Assembly (NCBI RefSeq): GCF_002355515.1
Contig: NZ_AP014809.1
Span: forward strand, 372,001-436,000
From: Methylorubrum populi
Lineage (GTDB): Bacteria > Pseudomonadota > Alphaproteobacteria > Rhizobiales > Beijerinckiaceae
DNA: 64,000 nt
Reading direction: 5' to 3'
Shown here: piece by piece, positions 61,218 to 64,000 of the stretch
Layout: every line of letters starts with the position of its first letter
Numbering within the stretch: position 1 is the first letter of the stretch
Notes under the pieces: model-generated
What the model saw: the letters and a program-made list of their open reading frames with translations, nothing else
Database searches by the model: none
What the model was told of the DNA's origin: nothing
Position numbers and translations under genes: made by a program

Positions 61218-63143
61218 GTGACGGAACACGCCGTAATCGCCCGCCGCAGCTTCCTCGCCGGCGCCCTCGTTCTCCTCGGGCTGCGGGGGCCCGCCTCCGC
61301 CCAGGAGCCCGCCGAATCCGCCTCGAAGGTCTCGGCGCAGGAGGCAGCCGGCAAGGGTTCAGGTCCCTGGCGCCACGCGCTGACCCTGCTCGGCGAGCCG
61401 AAATACGGCCCGGACTTCCCGCATTTCGACTATGCCGACCCGAAGGCGCCCGTCGGCGGCCTCGTGCGGCTCGGGTCGCAGGGCGGCTTCGACAACCTCA
61501 ACATCGTCGTCAACGGCCTGAAGGGCGATCTCGAAGGCGGGATTACCCAGATCTACGACACGCTGATGGAGGATTCCGGCGACGAGCCGTTCTCGTCCTA
61601 CGGGCTCCTCGCCGACGGCGTGCGGATCGCCGAGGACGGCCTATCCGTGACCTACCGCCTGCGTCCGAATGCGCGCTGGCACGACGGCAAGCCGGTCACC
61701 GTCGAGGACGTGATCTGGTCCTTCGACACGCTGAAGGCCAACAGCCCGTTCTACGCCGCCTACTATCACACCGTGGCCAAGGCGGAGCCGGGCGGGGAGC
61801 GCGAGGTCGTCTTCCGCTTCAGCGAGTCCGGCAACCGCGAACTGCCGCAGGTGCTCGGCCAGATGCAGGTGCTGCCGAAACACTGGTGGACCGGCACGGA
61901 CAAGAACGGCAAGCCGCGCAGCGCCACCGAGACGACCCTGGAGATCCCGCTCGGCTCGGGTCCCTATCGGCTGGCCAAGATCGATGCCGGCCGCTCGGCC
62001 GTCTACGAGCGCGTGGCCGATTACTGGGGCAAGGACCTGCCGGTGAACCGCGGCCGCAACAATTTCGGCACGGTCCGCTTCGAGTATTTTCGCGACGGGT
62101 CGGTGCTGCTGGAGGCGCTGAAGGGCGACCTCTACGACTTCCGCACCGAGAACATCGCCCGCAACTGGGCCACCGCCTACGACGATTTCCCCGCCGTGAA
62201 GGAAGGCCGCCTGATCAAGGAGGAGTTTCCCGGCCGCGGCACCGGCATCATGCAGGCCTTCGTGTTCAACCTGCGTCGGGACAAGTTCAAGGACGAGCGG
62301 GTGCGCCGCGCCTTCAACCTCGCCCTGAACTTCGAGGAGATGAACCGGCAGCTGTTCTACAGCCTCTACGGCCGGATCGATTCCTACTTCTACGGCTCGG
62401 AGCTGGCCTCGTCCGGCCTGCCCGAGGGGCTGGAGAAGGTCATCCTGGAGAGCGTGAAGGACAAGCTGCCGGCCAGCGTCTTCACCGAGACCTACACCAA
62501 CCCCGTCAACGACACGCCGGAGGCGGTGCGCGCCAACCTGCGCAAGGCGGTCGGCCTGCTGCGCGAGGCCGGCTACGAGCTGAAGGGCGGCAAGATGGTC
62601 GCGAAGGCCACCGGCGAGCCGCTGACCGTCGAATTCCTGGAATTCCAGAACGTGTTCGAGCGGGTGATCCTGCCCTACGCCGCCCAGCTCAAGCTGATCG
62701 GCATCGAGTCCTCGATCCGGGTGATCGATCAGGCGCAGTACCAGAACCGCCTGCGCGGCTTCGACTTCGACATCACCACCTCGAGTTGGCCGGAATCGCT
62801 CTCGCCCGGCAACGAGCAGCGCGAATTTTGGGGCTCGGCCGCCGCCGACAAGCCGGGCTCGCGCAACATCGCCGGGATCAAGGATGCGGGCATCGACGCG
62901 CTGATCGAGAAGGTGATCTTCGCCCAGGACCGCGAGACCCTGGTCGCGGCCACGCACGCCCTCGACCGGGCGCTGCTCGCCCACCACTTCGTGGTGCCGC
63001 AATGGTCCTCGGCGGTGACGCGCACGCTGCGCTGGAACCGCTTCGGCCGCCCGGCGGTGCTGCCGAAATACGGCGCTTCCGGCTTTCCGACCACGTGGTG
63101 GTACGACGAGGCGCTCGCCGCCAAGACCGGAGCCCCGCGGTGA
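61218..63143 (+). CDS. family-5 extracellular solute-binding protein (YejA-like peptide ABC importer)
   Basis: This 641-residue periplasmic protein starts with a GTG and a Tat-like signal (ARRSFLAGALVLLGL, cleavage near ASAQ). The SBP_bac_5 fold shows PDFPHFDYADPKAPVGG near the mature start, as in YejA-type proteins, then YRLRPNARWHDGKPVTVEDVIWSF (split; ~135-160) and VRRAFNLALNFEEMNR (~360). YejA proteins bind oligopeptides or, in some bacteria, peptide antibiotics and cyclic-nucleotide peptides. Its stop overlaps the GTG of a second, related gene (GTGA). Confidence 0.88.
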   Translation: MTEHAVIARRSFLAGALVLLGLRGPASAQEPAESASKVSAQEAAGKGSGPWRHALTLLGEPKYGPDFPHFDYADPKAPVGGLVRLGSQGGFDNLNIVVNGLKGDLEGGITQIYDTLMEDSGDEPFSSYGLLADGVRIAEDGLSVTYRLRPNARWHDGKPVTVEDVIWSFDTLKANSPFYAAYYHTVAKAEPGGEREVVFRFSESGNRELPQVLGQMQVLPKHWWTGTDKNGKPRSATETTLEIPLGSGPYRLAKIDAGRSAVYERVADYWGKDLPVNRGRNNFGTVRFEYFRDGSVLLEALKGDLYDFRTENIARNWATAYDDFPAVKEGRLIKEEFPGRGTGIMQAFVFNLRRDKFKDERVRRAFNLALNFEEMNRQLFYSLYGRIDSYFYGSELASSGLPEGLEKVILESVKDKLPASVFTETYTNPVNDTPEAVRANLRKAVGLLREAGYELKGGKMVAKATGEPLTVEFLEFQNVFERVILPYAAQLKLIGIESSIRVIDQAQYQNRLRGFDFDITTSSWPESLSPGNEQREFWGSAAADKPGSRNIAGIKDAGIDALIEKVIFAQDRETLVAATHALDRALLAHHFVVPQWSSAVTRTLRWNRFGRPAVLPKYGASGFPTTWWYDEALAAKTGAPR

Positions 63144-64000
63144 GTGCCGGCGCGACCCGCCGGGGCGTCGTCCTCGGGACCGGAGCCCTGGCGCTTGCGG
63201 GCGCCCTGCCCCGGCCAACCCGCGCCGAGGGCACCCGCGCCGCCCACGGGCTGTCGAGCTTCGGCGAGCTGAAATACGCGCCCGATTTTCCGAACTTCGA
63301 CTACGTGAACCCGATGGCCCCGCGGGGCGGGCGCTTCTCGACGAGCCTGGTCCAGACCTTCGGCAATCAGGCGTTCGACACCTTCGACACGCTTAACCCC
63401 TACGTCTTCCGCGGCAACGGCGCGGCGGGAATCAACCTCACCTTCGACAGCCTGATGGTGCGCGCGCTCGACGAGCCGGACGCGCTCTACGGCCTCGTCG
63501 CCCGCTCGGTCGAGACCAGCGCCGACGGCCTGACCTACCGCTTCGCCCTGCGTCCGCAGGCGCGCTTCCACGACGGCTCGCCCCTGACCGCGCGGGACGC
63601 GGCCTTCTCCCTCACCATCCTCAAGGAGAAGGGGCACCCGACGATCTCCCAGGTGATCCGCGACGTCGCCGAGGCGAGCGCGGAGGGCAACGAGACCCTG
63701 GTCGTCCGCTTCGCACCCGGCCGCAGCCGCGATCTGCCGCTGATCGTCGCCGGACTGCCGATCTTCTCGGCGAAATTCTTCGAGGGCCGCGACTTCGAGG
63801 CTCAGACACTGACGCCGCTGCTCGGGTCCGGCGCCTATCAGGTCGGGCGGATCGATATCGGCCGCTTCATCGAACTGGAGCGGGTGAGCGACTACTGGGC
63901 GGTGGACCTGCCGGTCATGATTGGTCAGAACAACTTCGACCAGCTCCGCTACGAGTACTTCCGCGACCGCCAGGTCGCCTTCGAGGCGTTCAAGGGCGGC
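63140..64000 (+). CDS. second family-5 extracellular solute-binding protein (3' end outside window)
   Basis: The frame starts at a GTG overlapping the previous stop and stays open to the window edge (287 codons). It has a signal peptide with twin-Arg (TRRGVVLGTGALALAGAL), then APDFPNFDYVNPMAPRGG and LRPQARFHDGSPLTARDAAFS, clearly paralogous to the preceding protein. The overlap implies coupled translation. Permease and ATPase genes (yejB/E/F-like) are expected to follow outside the window. Confidence 0.9.
   Translation, partial: MSAGATRRGVVLGTGALALAGALPRPTRAEGTRAAHGLSSFGELKYAPDFPNFDYVNPMAPRGGRFSTSLVQTFGNQAFDTFDTLNPYVFRGNGAAGINLTFDSLMVRALDEPDALYGLVARSVETSADGLTYRFALRPQARFHDGSPLTARDAAFSLTILKEKGHPTISQVIRDVAEASAEGNETLVVRFAPGRSRDLPLIVAGLPIFSAKFFEGRDFEAQTLTPLLGSGAYQVGRIDIGRFIELERVSDYWAVDLPVMIGQNNFDQLRYEYFRDRQVAFEAFKGG

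Noticed and set aside
61641..63218. 525-codon open frame on the minus strand
   Set aside because: Antisense of the first family-5 binding protein.
1..64000. tRNA, rRNA, CRISPR arrays, insertion sequences or prophage
   Set aside because: I read the intergenic gaps on both strands and saw no tRNA arms, regular spaced repeats, transposase or phage genes. A tRNA/CRISPR search program would be decisive.

Overview
The window is a high-GC chromosomal segment from an alphaproteobacterium, most likely of the Methylobacterium/Methylorubrum extorquens group. The main reason is the 689-residue cobalamin-dependent mutase at 1004-3073. Its sequence matches, from memory, the ethylmalonyl-CoA mutase (Ecm, formerly MeaA) of M. 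extorquens. The G-protein chaperone MeaB lies nearby. A glnD/glnE pair, a PutA without a DNA-binding domain, a ComF/methyltransferase cluster, KdsB/PheA neighbours and a membrane-anchored cytochrome c next to KdsB all fit Rhizobiales. The species assignment is inference. I see no phage, insertion sequence, CRISPR array, rRNA or tRNA gene. This is core chromosome with a few accessory insertions.

Layout. 1-8.3 kb: end of an RTX/Hint protein, ecm, a divergent SDR/ArsR pair, trpS, leuD, and a meaB-pcp pair read leftward. 8.5-13.6 kb: a lipoprotein hydrolase, an acidic protein, an S9 peptidase, an L,D-transpeptidase and a small secreted protein. 13.7-20.3 kb: sbcD-sbcC, then a NarK-type nitrate transporter with a good sigma-54 promoter. 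20.3-25 kb: comF, a gly-zipper protein, an NDUFAF5/BioC-like methyltransferase, DUF427 and DUF6880-like proteins, mutT. 25-29 kb: a SIMPL protein, argJ, a degenerate receiver protein, a secreted glutathione peroxidase and three small proteins. 29-37 kb: putA, a lipoprotein pseudogene with two in-frame amber codons, and AsmA. 37-44 kb: uvrD/pcrA, phoH, aqpZ, a DEDDh exonuclease with a SWIM-like zinc motif, and a Tat-exported oxalate decarboxylase. 44-57.5 kb: glnE, a two-component system, osmC, an ssu/tau-like ABC importer operon interrupted by a LysE exporter and a MNT/HepT toxin-antitoxin pair, and glnD. 57.5-64 kb: grpE, pheA, kdsB, cytochrome c, and two tandem family-5 solute-binding proteins, the second cut by the window edge.

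How the genes relate. Ecm and MeaB serve the ethylmalonyl-CoA pathway and its acyl-CoA mutases. GlnD, GlnE and the sigma-54-type nitrate transporter promoter make the window rich in nitrogen control. UvrD, SbcCD, MutT and the exonuclease belong to DNA maintenance. Many gene ends carry strong GC hairpins. Two are classic Rho-independent terminators with T-tracts (after grpE and after the cytochrome c gene), and several lack T-tracts and sit between convergent genes. Two of these share a core sequence. The least ordinary items are the doubly amber-interrupted lipoprotein gene, the toxin-antitoxin pair and LysE gene inside the sulfonate-type ABC operon, the exonuclease-SWIM fusion and the pseudo-receiver.
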